Shown in pieces: positions 24,390 to 35,144 of a stretch of 64,000 nucleotides of DNA (positions are counted from its first letter, which is position 1; every line of letters starts with the position of its first letter). The notes under the pieces were generated by a model. The model had not been told where the DNA came from. It did not search any database and saw only the letters and a program-made list of their open reading frames with translations. The translations under genes were made by a program, and so were the position numbers. Origin of the DNA: Eutypa lata (lineage: Eukaryota > Ascomycota > Sordariomycetes > Xylariales > Diatrypaceae); contig JAKULF010000006.1 in the NCBI GenBank assembly GCA_022661535.1, positions 1,054,001 through 1,118,000 of the forward strand, given 5' to 3'.

Positions 24390-24790
24390 TATCAGTCACG
24401 AACTAGTGTCCCTAGTTCGTAAAGCCTGCGAAACAAGCTCATGAAGACGTTGACCTAGTGATCAACTCACTTGCCTCGCCGGTATTGACTCCAAGGGCGT
24501 GGGACCGATCTATATGCATTCAGGGTTATGGAACCCGAACTCAACGTGAGTAACACACATACCTCTAGCGTTTGAAGTGGAGTGAGACTCAGATAACATA
24601 TTTGTGCTATGCTGACCCGGGAACGTGACTCTTTGAGTGAAGCGGCCTTCTTCAAGGAGCGTATACTGCAATATCTGGAATTAGCAATGACTTCCTTGAG
24701 GTATCTTAGCGAGACCTGTGAGTTATTTGGGAGCAAAGAGCTCCCGAAGATGTCCCCTTCAGTAACTTCAAGAACTGAAGCTACCTAGCC
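24390..24790 (+). pseudogene. Decayed segment of an unknown protein family (copy 1)
   Basis: Plus-strand pieces read DLVINSL then AWDRSICIQGYG (about 24450-24530). After a possible short intron the next frame reads LTRERDSLSEAAFFKERI and continues to a stop at 24786-24788 (about 58 codons from 24610). The two pieces are not in one frame. The DNIFVLC piece just before RERD is frame-shifted relative to it, so the gene looks broken. Copy 2 at 26215-26475 carries recognisably similar pieces in the same order (VRVWDQSI, then WYIRERDAMSE). I do not recognise the family. Confidence 0.35.
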
Positions 24791-26214
24791 ACAGAGGGAA
24801 GAAAATAACCACGAAATTGCTTACCACGTGCGCTGTCCTAGAATCTACTGGCGGACGAACAGATTAGTCTTGTGGATAACGTTTGTGGAATAAGGGAACC
24901 GACCCGAACTTCTACCCGAACTGCGTGTCTTCCGGTAGTGTTTCGCAATAACGTGAAGCGCCGATGGGAGTGCCACCAAGACTCCTACCAAAGCAATGAC
25001 TGCTTCGGGTGAGAGACCCATGGATCCTTACTTAATTACTGACCAGGAAACATGAGCTTGGTAGTCCGGTGTAGGAAAGCAAACTTCAATCTTAATAACA
25101 GACATCTTTTTTATATATATAGTTCCCCACGAAAATTATGTTAATCTCACTATTAATATCCGATTTGTTCCTAAAAGGCTGATACCAGCTGGTGGGAAGA
25201 AAAAAATGTCATAAGCATGCGAACTTTGGTTGCTGACAGAATGTAACTGCATGATGCAACTACGTAGTTACTGAGCGAATCGGGTTCCAGCGCATAGCCT
25301 TCCGTCGCCCCAAACTTACCTGTTTGGGGAGGATCGCGCCCTCCACGCACGCTCTATGCACGTACATACATGGTCTCGATCTATAGAAGGGTTCGTTAAG
25401 CATTCGGCATGGGGCGGCGGATCAAGCCCGCGCTGCCGGGCTCACCATAGCTACATACCGCAACCAATCGGGTCAGAGTCATTGGATAGCCGTTCCTATG
25501 AAGACTACAGATAGACTACAGGTTATCGGGGCTTTTATGTTGCCGATGTATTCATTACTTCGTCAATTTCCCGGTCATTGGGTATCTTCTTCTGCAAACT
25601 GCCCGAAGGATCTGCAAAGCTTATATGGCGAGGACTTCAGGTTCTTGCGGTGTGTCCCGGGACCGTCGTGATAGTGCTGGAAGGGGGGAAAGATATGCGA
25701 GAACTCTCTCACTGGACGAGCTTCACCGAAATCTTTGCACTAACTGCCTGGTTTTCCACATGTATTTGGCAAGGTATTGCGATCTACTGGACTCTGTTCA
25801 GCTCTGCTGGGTCTTTCCGACAGATATAAGCAGGTCGTTAGACAGTAACCTATTATCAGCGGTAAGCGCCTAGACAACTACGGTATCTCCCAGGTTACAA
25901 TAACACGGACACTATGAAGAATAGTAGATAGGTGGTATATTACATCCGAGGAGTTGCTTTGATGGTTGATGGTTTCGGGAAGGAGATGGTGGCCTATTCT
26001 AGCTACTTTACTCCAAATATCTAGATGAAACCTTGAAATCAATTCTGCGCCGAACATGATAAAGTACACAGATCTCTTACCTGCCTAGCCCTTCCTAACA
26101 TTACACACATCTCTTCTACCGTCTACAGCTATACGCATCTCCTTGCTCACTAATGCTTTGGCTTATACCCACTTAGACTTTCACTTACAAACTTGACCAT
26201 TATCGTGATGAATA
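24791..26214. other. Intergenic DNA, no supported gene
   Basis: About 1.4 kb. A GC-richer patch at 25300-25850 contains overlapping open frames of about 83 codons with no recognised domain. It may be a fragment of former coding DNA. Confidence 0.35.
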
Positions 26215-26475
26215 AACACTATGTCCTGTGCGCCAAGGGCCGGCATCACGGATTCCAAGATCTCACGAACAAGTCCTGGTCGTGACCTGGCAGTGATGAT
26301 ATCACCCCAGGTCAGGGTATGGGATCAATCTATAGCACTCAGCGCCGTACCAAGTTGAGAGCTGGGTATCATGATGTCAGTGACACGTTGGTTTGGTATA
26401 TTCGAGAACGTGACGCTATGAGTGAATCAAGTGACCCTCTTCAAGAAAAATGTAGATGTAAGTCGCTCTAGAGTT
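26215..26475 (+). pseudogene. Decayed segment of the same unknown family (copy 2)
   Basis: Plus-strand pieces read GRDLAVMISPQVRVWDQSIA (about 26280-26340) and WYIRERDAMSESSDPLQEKC (about 26396-26455), separated by stops. The spacing and wording match copy 1 at 24390-24790, including the RERD-x-x-SE core. No complete frame can be built, so it is called a relic. Confidence 0.35.
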
Positions 26476-27855
26476 GTTAGGCTGCGAGTGAAAATCAACA
26501 GGCCCTAGCCCTGAATGAGCTTGAGCATATGACAATTAGTCTAATGTGGATATACCATACATGGAAAGACCATACAATGCAAACCGTCAACAGTAGATTG
26601 CAAGGATGCGTCAACCAACAAGATGAGAAGAGATCCTGAAAACATTGGTTTTGTCGGTCGGTCGGTCGGTCGGTCTGAGCCGCTATATAAAATTGTGTCG
26701 GGTCGGGTCTGTAACAGAAAGTCACGAGAGTGTGACCAAGTCCCGCCAACCTGGTCACCGCATAAGCTTAAATTAGATCCCGTCTTTAGCGGAGCTAATC
26801 AGAATTCCATTATAATGTGGACCGTACCGTGCCAAGAAGGCTAAGCCTCATGAACAACTAGGTACGCAAGTAAACGCATATACGGGCCTTCTGATGGCAG
26901 GTAACAAGCTGTCAGCTACAGTCTTTTTTCTTAAGGAGGTGGCATAGACTTAGGACTTGTGATGTAAAATAAGTAGTCCAGGGATGTTTCTCCCCTTCTC
27001 AGTGCCCGTATACGTCCACCTTCGATTGTTGACTTTTCCTCGCCGACTTTTCCGGTTTGTAAAGAGACTGAGGTAACTCATTGGGGTATTGTTCATCCAG
27101 GGTGTAGACCCTATGTCTCCTTTGCTTCTTGGTATGAATTCTATGAATTCCACACCGATCGAACTTTATCAGTAAATGTGATCACAAAAGCGATTAAAAA
27201 GAAAAGGGGGGGGTGGTCCAAAACTACACAGTTTAACCCGCTTGAGCTAGTTAGCTTGTAAAGCACGTGACAACCCTCGGGGCTGACGTTGTCCCTTAAG
27301 GTTGCCTTTATATAAGACAAAGAGATTTGCATTTAAAACTTGTATCGAGCTTATTATATTATGACTTTAAGGCACATAGTTTCGTCATGCACAGACTGAA
27401 AGCAAGACAGCATAAGGCCTAGTATACCCCTGGTAGGCTTCTTCAGGCTCGACGATAGTAAGCATGTATACACTCATACTGTCGAGCTTAGGTCATGTGA
27501 TGCTCACTGTATACAGACCAGTCTTATGTCCATGGAGTTGACCACGGAGTTGACCACGGCGAGACAAGCGAGTCGAGGATCATGACGGCAGGTTCGTGAG
27601 ATTGACTTCATGGAATGTCTGAGCTATCAGCATCGCCCCTTAGCGGGTAGGTCATGGTACTTACTCATGATGATGATTATCAAGACCAAGTAGGTATAGC
27701 GGAGGATATTATCGATTGGTAGAAGGAGTAGGTAATGCTTGACCATAGACCCTCTGTCTTTCGCATCCCCTTTTCCTCCACAGACCACAAACTAACACTA
27801 ACCCACCTACTTACACTCTCTCCCACTTACACTCACACACACACACACACACACG

Positions 27856-27889
<34 letters not shown>

Positions 27890-28688
27890 CAAGACGAGAA
27901 AGGGAATAGATATAGGTTAGGAACTCATAATACTTAGTTACTACACAAACTTTACACCTCCTAGCTTCAGCTCTACCTAGATAAACCATCCAGTACCTAA
28001 CTACCACCACACATACATACTACTATGGGACATCGGTATACCATTTACCAGAGGACCTAGCCGGAAGTCCTGACCATAGGCTACATAGTTGACGGCGGTA
28101 GCTAATGGAAGCATCTAAGACTCACTCCATGGCACCGTCAAGGCTCGTTAACTAGTCCCCGACATAGTGAACACGAGGCCGTCTTCAATATAGTCGTCTC
28201 GGTAACGGTAACTGGAGCTGGAACTCTAAAAACTGATCACAGGTTTGACTAACCGCTAGCTAAAGACGTCGTCCTTCACGGGCAGACTTCATCGAACTCC
28301 ACATAACGGCACTTATGTAAAGTAGCAAGTACTGTTCTGTTCAAGCACTAAGGATGAGCAACTACAAGCAGCTTTCTATTAAGACGAAGAAAGGGAGTGA
28401 TAATCTTTGTGCTTAAACACCTGTTCTACATCATATTTTTGCTCAAGCTATCAAACAGCGGTCTATATAGTAAGTCAAATCCCCAAGTACCTTCTTATTC
28501 ATTCTGCCCCTTCTAGTATTTCATATCTATATAACGCCCCTTCCCATCCAAAACTAAAGACCGCCTCTCCATTCACTCCGCGATACCTCATTGGTGTATC
28601 CCGCCGCCCCCTTAGATTTGCCAACTTGTCGGCCATCATATAAGTAAATATCATATCCTGTATTAAGCCAAGGGCTAAGGACCGAAGT
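26476..28688. other. Intergenic DNA with microsatellites
   Basis: About 2.2 kb without a supported gene. It includes a short (GGTC)n run near 26653-26675, a duplicated AGTTGACCACGG near 27535-27560 and the compound CA/TA microsatellite at 27832-27889. Confidence 0.5.
27832..27889. repeat. Compound (CA)n-(TA)n microsatellite
   Basis: About 17 CA units with one interruption run directly into about 11 TA units. Confidence 0.95.
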
Positions 28689-28894
28689 CTATAGCTGAAG
28701 CAGGAAGCCCATAAAGATCGATCTCCTAGCGATGACCGCATCTGACTTGTCAAGGCCAATGCCATAAGCGAAGGATCATGTAACCTAGGCATAGAAGCGT
28801 GAGGGCATACCTCCAGCTTCAGTGCTGAAAGTAGTAAAATGAGAGTCGGATGTCATGCCTGCAGCAGCAGTAGCAGCAGTAGTAGTAGTAGCAT

Positions 28895-28959
<65 letters not shown>

Positions 28960-29286
28960 GGCTGGCGCAAAGACTTGACGCTAAGGAGCAAGCAACCTTC
29001 TTCGAGAAGAAGCGCGTAGACGGGCGTTGCCTTGAGGATTTCAGCACGCTGGTGTGGGTGAAGCTCAATAAACTTCAATAGCTCTGTGAGGATATGAAAA
29101 TTGTTAGTTCCCATTCGTTACCTGAAGTGGTATACCATTAATTGAGGGGTAATACGTAGTACAGAGCGAACCTTGAGCTGTGTGGCGCTTACGCCGGCTG
29201 CACCGCTTTTCAATGGCAAACACGGTGTGTGGAGCTACCAGAACTATCCCGATGATACCGATGATCGCTTCAGCTGACAGAGACAT
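28689..29286 (-). CDS. Small unknown protein with hydrophobic N-terminus and polyglutamine run (paralogue B)
   Basis: Three exons on the minus strand: 29286-29172, 29083-28811 and 28741-28689 (introns 88 and 69 bp, both phase 1), giving 146 residues. The N-terminus MSLSAEAIIGIIGIVLVAPH parallels paralogue A at 22043-22500 almost residue for residue. Exon 2 gives a helical LLKFIELHPHQRAEILKATP, then VYALLLEEGCLLLSV (matching RQVYILMEEGRITHSV in A). A run of exactly 20 glutamines (28896-28955, nearly pure CAG) follows, and then a Thr/Ala stretch. The third exon ends DAVIARRSIFMGFLLQL. The function is unknown; a membrane anchor is likely. Gene structure shared with A is the main evidence. Confidence 0.62.
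28896..28955 (-). repeat. CAG repeat encoding 20 glutamines
   Basis: Nineteen CAG codons and one CAA (CTG on the plus strand) inside exon 2 of the small gene. The neighbouring 28858-28893 is a related GCA/GTA-rich run encoding Thr/Ala residues. Confidence 0.95.
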
Positions 29287-31959
29287 GGAAATTATTTATC
29301 TAGATGATTATAATGATGTGGTGGTGTTCAAGAGTGGAGATAGGGGAAGAGTCTCCTCAAAGCGGAAGACTCATTCTTCTAAGGTGAGGTGAGTTCGGTA
29401 GGTATTAAACTACACCTTAAAGATATATGAGACGACCTTTTTAACTACCACTATTATAGCTATACATGTTTTGTCACCGAGAATGCACCTGTATAACCAT
29501 AAATCGCGCCCGAGTCGGATGGGCTGACACGTTATGCAGATGTTTGCTGTGACAAACACTCGGGTTTCTGCTGCATCGATCAGAGACCGACTAGAAGAAC
29601 GGTCACCTACAATATGGTTTACAGAGGAAAGAAATGACAAGTGTTAGTTAATTATTGGGCAGTTTGGCACTTCGCATGAAAACATGGCGATATTGTAACT
29701 CCAAAGATATGCGGCTGAAGAGGTGAGTTGTTACTATGCGAAGACAAAAAGACGTGATATATAAGATTATTAAAAAAGGATGGACTACCTTTGAATATCT
29801 AACCAATAATTCTTAAAACGTCATCCGCACTACTTTGCATATTAATATAAATAATTACCTAAGCTTTAAGCAAACCTTAAGAGATAATAAGAATTATTAC
29901 AATTAATATCTTAAAATATCGCCACAGGTTAAATTAAAAAAAAAAAAAAAGCTTAAGGTTACTACTTACTAAACCCCCCTCTATGCTCTTGATAATTACT
30001 CATGCAACTTAACATCAGCAATGAATAGCAGCCGTGGTCACAGCGACGGCGGCTACCTACACATGTAAATACCTAGGTAGACATGAAATAAGCTCACCGC
30101 TCACCGTCATCGTACCTTGTCGCATTATTAGTAGCTTTCTAACTACCTAGCACTAGGCAAGTTGCTTCTTCCGACCAAGCTTGCTCGCGGTGTGAATTAC
30201 ATGTGCAATCAGTTGCTGTACTGACCAATGAATTAATATTACTTACGTTCGCTGATGCAATAACACCATAACTTCGTATTCTTCCCCCTCCCCCCCGGCC
30301 ACGCAGGCACACCGAGGCTATGTTACGTATGTATGTATGTATGTATGTATGTATGTATGTATGTATGTATGTATGTCCTTATACGTGAAACCTTTTGCAC
30401 AAGATAAGGCAGGTAGAATAGGATGAGATCTCCCCCGGATGGATGCATCTATATCCGTCTATACAGCTATTATATGAAACCAGCTTTTGCCTAAATGCGC
30501 CAGCATTGAAGTTCTCGCATTTCTGGTTTCTGGGACTCGGTGTGTCACCCGCCCACCGGTATGGGCAAGATGGTAAGTACGTAGGTATGTGAGTTGGTGA
30601 ATTGACTTTCCGTCGTCCCATCATGAATTCATAAATTAACTCTCTTACCCACATAATAGTACACACAATATATACAGACGTACATCAATCCATTGCTCTA
30701 TTGATCCATCCATACATTCATGAAATCGACGATATCTACCTACGTCTGTCTGTCTGTCTGCTTCCCTGCTTCCCTGCTTCCCTGCTTGCCTGCCTAACCC
30801 GTCTGCTACTCAAGTTAGAGGTCAGAGATAAAAAGAAGCACTCAATTCCCATCTAATGCATCAATCAATCCATGGTCCTCTCCTGTATTTGGTTGGTTGT
30901 TTGCTTGCATGCTTATTTCTCTATCCTCGCTTCATTCATTGAAAAAGGGGGTTTCTCCTCCGTATATTCATACATACAAGTGATCAATCCATCAATCCAT
31001 CCATCCGTCCGTCCATGCTCTCTCTTATTTGACGCCGGCTTAGGGAAAAAAGCAAAAAAGTAAAACCCCCATTTTTATCATCACGTTGTATTCCCCCGGT
31101 GATCAACTCTCTCGCAGATCCCTCTCGTGTTGGGTTGGAATTGAGTACAGGTATAGAGTGTAGAGTGTGGGGTATAAAGCAGGGTAGATAGACTGGATAT
31201 CAATGACCGACGCACACACTGCCGCGGGTAAAATAAGGGGGTTAAGGGGCAAGGCAAAAGGGGTATAATAGTGGAGAAAAGAGAAACGCTTAATAGTTCT
31301 TTTAAAGAAACAACCAGTTAGGAGACCACATTTTCATAGCCTCAATTGAATGAAGTTGGTCTTCACCTCTTCTCATTCCACGTGAGCCGTGGAAATAAGA
31401 AGAAGAAAACAAGACAGACGTAAAATCTCCAGATGGGTAGTTGAATCCAGAAAACCCCCCGAAGAAAAGACAAGATACCGCTGACGAATGTCGTGATCCC
31501 TCTTCGACGAACCCTGTTGTGCCATAACCCATCTCTAGAATCTGAATATTCAGGCAAGGCAAAATTCAAAAACCACAGGGAGTTTAAATGATTTCCCACC
31601 CATACCCATCAATTGTTCAATCAATCGATCAAACATATCCCAAGCAGGTATTAGACTCGTGCAGTGTATAATGCTCGTCAAGACTTTCGCCCTCTCCAGA
31701 CAGACAGAGATAGACATCGTGTGTGGATGTGTACCTATGTGTGTGCTGCACTTGGCGTTGTATGTAATCGACGAGCTCAAAACGAAAGAGTAGAAGCAAA
31801 GCAGCGTACATCCTCGATTTCTTCACACAAGTCGCTCGGATCAGATCAATCGAATCAAGAAAGGCCCCGTCGCCGGATGCTAGCGGAGAAAGGACTAAAA
31901 GCACCACTTGTGCTCATACGACTAGTGGCGGCAGTACGGAGCGAAGAGACAGGGTAGTC
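29287..31959. other. AT-rich intergenic spacer
   Basis: About 2.7 kb with no supported gene. It contains an A-run at 29937-29951, the 50-bp (GTAT)n array at 30327-30376 and short CTGT/CCTGCTTC repeats near 30746-30790. The last few hundred bases should hold the 3' end of the J-domain transcript. Confidence 0.55.
30327..30376. repeat. (GTAT)n microsatellite
   Basis: About 12 uninterrupted tetranucleotide units. Confidence 0.97.
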
Positions 31960-34900
31960 CTACTTGACCCTGTCCCGAAACTCCATGTACTCGCGGACGC
32001 GGTCGCGGTGGGCGTTGCAGGCGTCGTTCCACTTCCTCTGGACCTCCTGGTCCTGCTGGAGCTCCGTCAGGTAGTCCTCGAGGTTGTGGCCGTCCTGCGG
32101 GCTGTCGAGCCACGACGGGCCGTGCTGCTGGCGTCGGCCCGTGAAGTTCTTCTGGCGAGTCGAGAAGTGTTCAACAACCTTAGCGTTGAACATCTCCCAC
32201 TTGTCCATGTAGTTGTAGAAGTCCTGGGCGTACTTCCGCCACTGCGCGATGTTGGGCCGGATGGACTTGACCGGCACGGTCGGTGGGAGGCGGGGTGCCA
32301 CGGGCGGGATGGGGAATTCGAGAGATGTGGGCTTGCTACTACTCTGCCTTTCAATTGGAATTTGTTCTGAAGGTTGACTCTCAAAAGGCAGCGTTGACTT
32401 CATATCAGCAAAGGACTTAAGCCCCGTAGGTGCCGCGCTGGCGAACGGCTCCGTCTTCTTCAGATCTGACAAATTTGTACGGAAATCTTCGGTGTCTTCC
32501 GATCCTCCGTTGTGCACGGGGAATTGATGTGCCAATGTTGGAGCTGATGCTGGAGACGATGTCGATTGAGTGCTAGTCTTCTCAGAGAAAGGTCTCTTGG
32601 CAGGGCTGGCATTCGGGGGAGGATCTGCAGTTTTCGGAGGTACAGAATTCACATCACCCGCTCTCCAATCCGGTCTATGCGGCTCAACGGGAATTTTACG
32701 AGCACCGTTAGTTTGAGGTGTCTTGAGGGGAATGTCGGTAGTCTCTGCCGGGGGGCTGTCAATATCCATAGCGATAGGGCTATCGGTACTCGTCGGAACC
32801 GCTCCTGGCTGTGACCGGGGGATCTCTCGCCATCCTTCATTTTCATCGGTATCGACCATGTTAGCTGTGCCAGTCGTTGCCTTGACATTAACATTGGCGG
32901 GTTTGGTCTTCCGAGAGTTCTGTCGCCGGGTGGGAGATGTTGAAGCACTATGCGAAGGTTGAGGGGCAAAGTGTTCAGAACCTATCTTTTCACTCCATTC
33001 ACCGGCGGAGAATCTTTGGCTGAAGGTGTCCTTAGAAGCTTGGGTTGTCGGCATACCCTGAGTTGTTGGCATAGCTTGGGTTGGCATAGCTTGGGTTGGC
33101 ATAGCTTGGGTTGGCATGGCTTGGGTTGGCATAGCTTGAGTTGTTGGCATAGCTTGAGTCGTTGGCGTTGCGCCCTGTGTCGTTGGCACGCTGTTCATAG
33201 TAGCGGTCCTAGACTTAACAGTAGGACGGCGAATAGGTCGAGGAACAGACGGTGGCTGCTGGGGGTCGTTGGCCACGGGACTACCTGCGGTGAAACGCCA
33301 ATCCCCGGTCGGATCGCCCTGTACGAAGCTCGTGTTGATATTTTCTGTGCTGTCCCTTGCTAGCCGGTGCGTAGATGAATCAGCATTTCGATCAGGCGGC
33401 ATTTGGAAGCTATGGGGGGTAGTAGAGTTAGCGGTTGTTTTCGGGTCTTTCGCTGGTAAAACAACAGGGGGGCTCTTCATCGGATTCTTCTTCGCCTTCG
33501 ACTCGGTCGTATCAATATATTTGCTTGACGCGCGTCGTTTGCCCTCAACAATACGTTCCACCTCCCTTCTCTGAAATTCTTCAAAAGGAAACAGACGTGG
33601 CGGTGAAGACTGGTCACCACTACTTGAAGACTTCTTCATGGTTTGATTCGAAGCAAAAATCTGCGACCAACTGGAGGACTTCTGGGCATATCCTTTGGCA
33701 TAATCTGGCTGGTTTTGCATAGAAGGGATGGGCTGTTGAGAAAACGCAAAGGGTGAACGCAACGAGGGGCCATACACTGAAGGGTGCCCATTGGTTTGGG
33801 CAGATTGTGCATTTGTTGTAGCTGCAATGCTTATGTTAGAACGGCACTAATTCTCAATGGTAAGATAGGCTTACGTTTGCTTGCTGTGGTCGGAGGGTTG
33901 CCAGTGTTACCAGGCTTCGGTGCGTTTTGGGCACTAAACATCGGCCTGAAATCATTACTAGGTGGAGGTTGGAAGGGTCCGTTACCATTGGTAGTCTTGG
34001 TGTAAGGAGCTTTGCCTTTACCAGAATTAACTGGAGTGGGAGAAGCATCAGAGGTTTCATCATTATATGAACCAATGTTAACGTTGATGGAAGCAGTGCT
34101 TGAGCTGCGCGGACGAGGAAATGTGCCCGGCATCTCTGGCTTTCGAGGGGGCGTTCGAGTGCTGGTCGTTCTACCTAAACCTATACCTGTGTCTACTCTT
34201 ATTTTCTCTCCACCAGTTGTATGGTATGGGGAACTCTGCCGCGGTTCCATGTAGCTGTCTCGGAATTTAGCAAGGGGATCTGGGATGAAAGTGGCAGGCT
34301 CAGGCCGTGATGCCCCATTGCGTGAAGACGCTTCCGACTCCCCGGCTGAGGATTGTTCAAAGATATTCGTGTGTACTCTGGTTGTGAAATAATTCTTGCT
34401 CGGGACACAAGGCTCGTCACCAAGCCCAGGAGAATTGGGCACGTAACCAGACTTTCGAGTCCCAAAAGCAGCCTCAGCCTTCTGCTTCTGTGAGTTGGTC
34501 CTCGGAGGAGCATTGCTAGTTTCTGGCTTCCTAGGTGGCTCTTGTCTAGAATCTCGTGTTGCAGAAGTTGGCGCACGGCCCGGGGTCGGTGGCGGGTTCG
34601 TCTTTCCTCGGCCGCTCGGTCTCATGTTCTGCCAGGCTGTATAATGATTGCGCTGGTCATCCTTAGTTGTATTCGCACCTCCACCTGTGCGTGGCATAGT
34701 ACCACCAAAGTCTGTAGCATAACGTTGGGCACCGGAAGGACGAGGCTGTGTGTTGGACTGCGGATGCCGAGTTGGTGGGCGGGGGTATTGTTTTGCGGCA
34801 TCCTGCCAGGGGTTTCCTCTCACCCCAGATGCGGCAGGATAACGAGATTTAAATACTCCCCGAGCCACATCATATTCTCGTTTTAGCCGTTCATCGACCA

Positions 34901-35144
34901 GAATCTCATAGGCAGACTGGATGCTTTGGAATTTTATGTTCGCTCTTGTCTCATTGCCTCGGTTTCGATCGGGATGCCATTGGAGGACTGTGAATGATCC
35001 AAAAGGTTAGCTACAGCAATATTTTTTGTTAGCTCAAATAGCCTTACCTAGTTTCCGATATTGCTTCTTGATATCATCAGCAGAAGCGTTGGGCGGTATC
35101 TCCAAGTCCGCATAGTAATTGCGGGTTTTATCCCACTGCGGCAT
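31960..35144 (-). CDS. J-domain (DnaJ/Hsp40-type) protein with long disordered region
   Basis: Three exons on the minus strand: 35144-35048, 34987-33875 and 33821-31960, with introns of 60 and 53 bp (branch sites GCTAACC and TTCTAAC), giving 1023 residues. The J domain is at the very N-terminus (about 7-70): YYADLEIPPNASADDIKKQY, then the catalytic HPD motif in VLQWHPDRNRGNE (residues 37-39) and YEILVDERLKREYD. Intron 1 falls just before HPD. The HPD loop stimulates Hsp70 ATPase, so it should act as an Hsp70 co-chaperone. Residues 75-900 are Pro/Ser/Thr/Gln-rich and disordered, with a PTQAM tandem repeat. The last 100 residues (WRKYAQDFYNYMDKWEMFNA onward) are folded-looking and Trp-rich, perhaps a client or partner site. 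No zinc-finger or DnaJ C-terminal domain is seen, so it is class C. Confidence 0.9.
33045..33165 (-). repeat. In-frame tandem repeat encoding (T)TQAMP units
   Basis: Seven to eight copies of a 15- or 18-bp unit within the J-domain gene, encoding TQAMP or TTQAMP. The central copies are nearly identical at the DNA level (GGGTTGGCATAGCTT), suggesting recent expansion. Confidence 0.9.

Noticed and set aside
28839..29081. Plus-strand poly-leucine frame
   Set aside because: It is the reverse reading of the CAG repeat in paralogue B.
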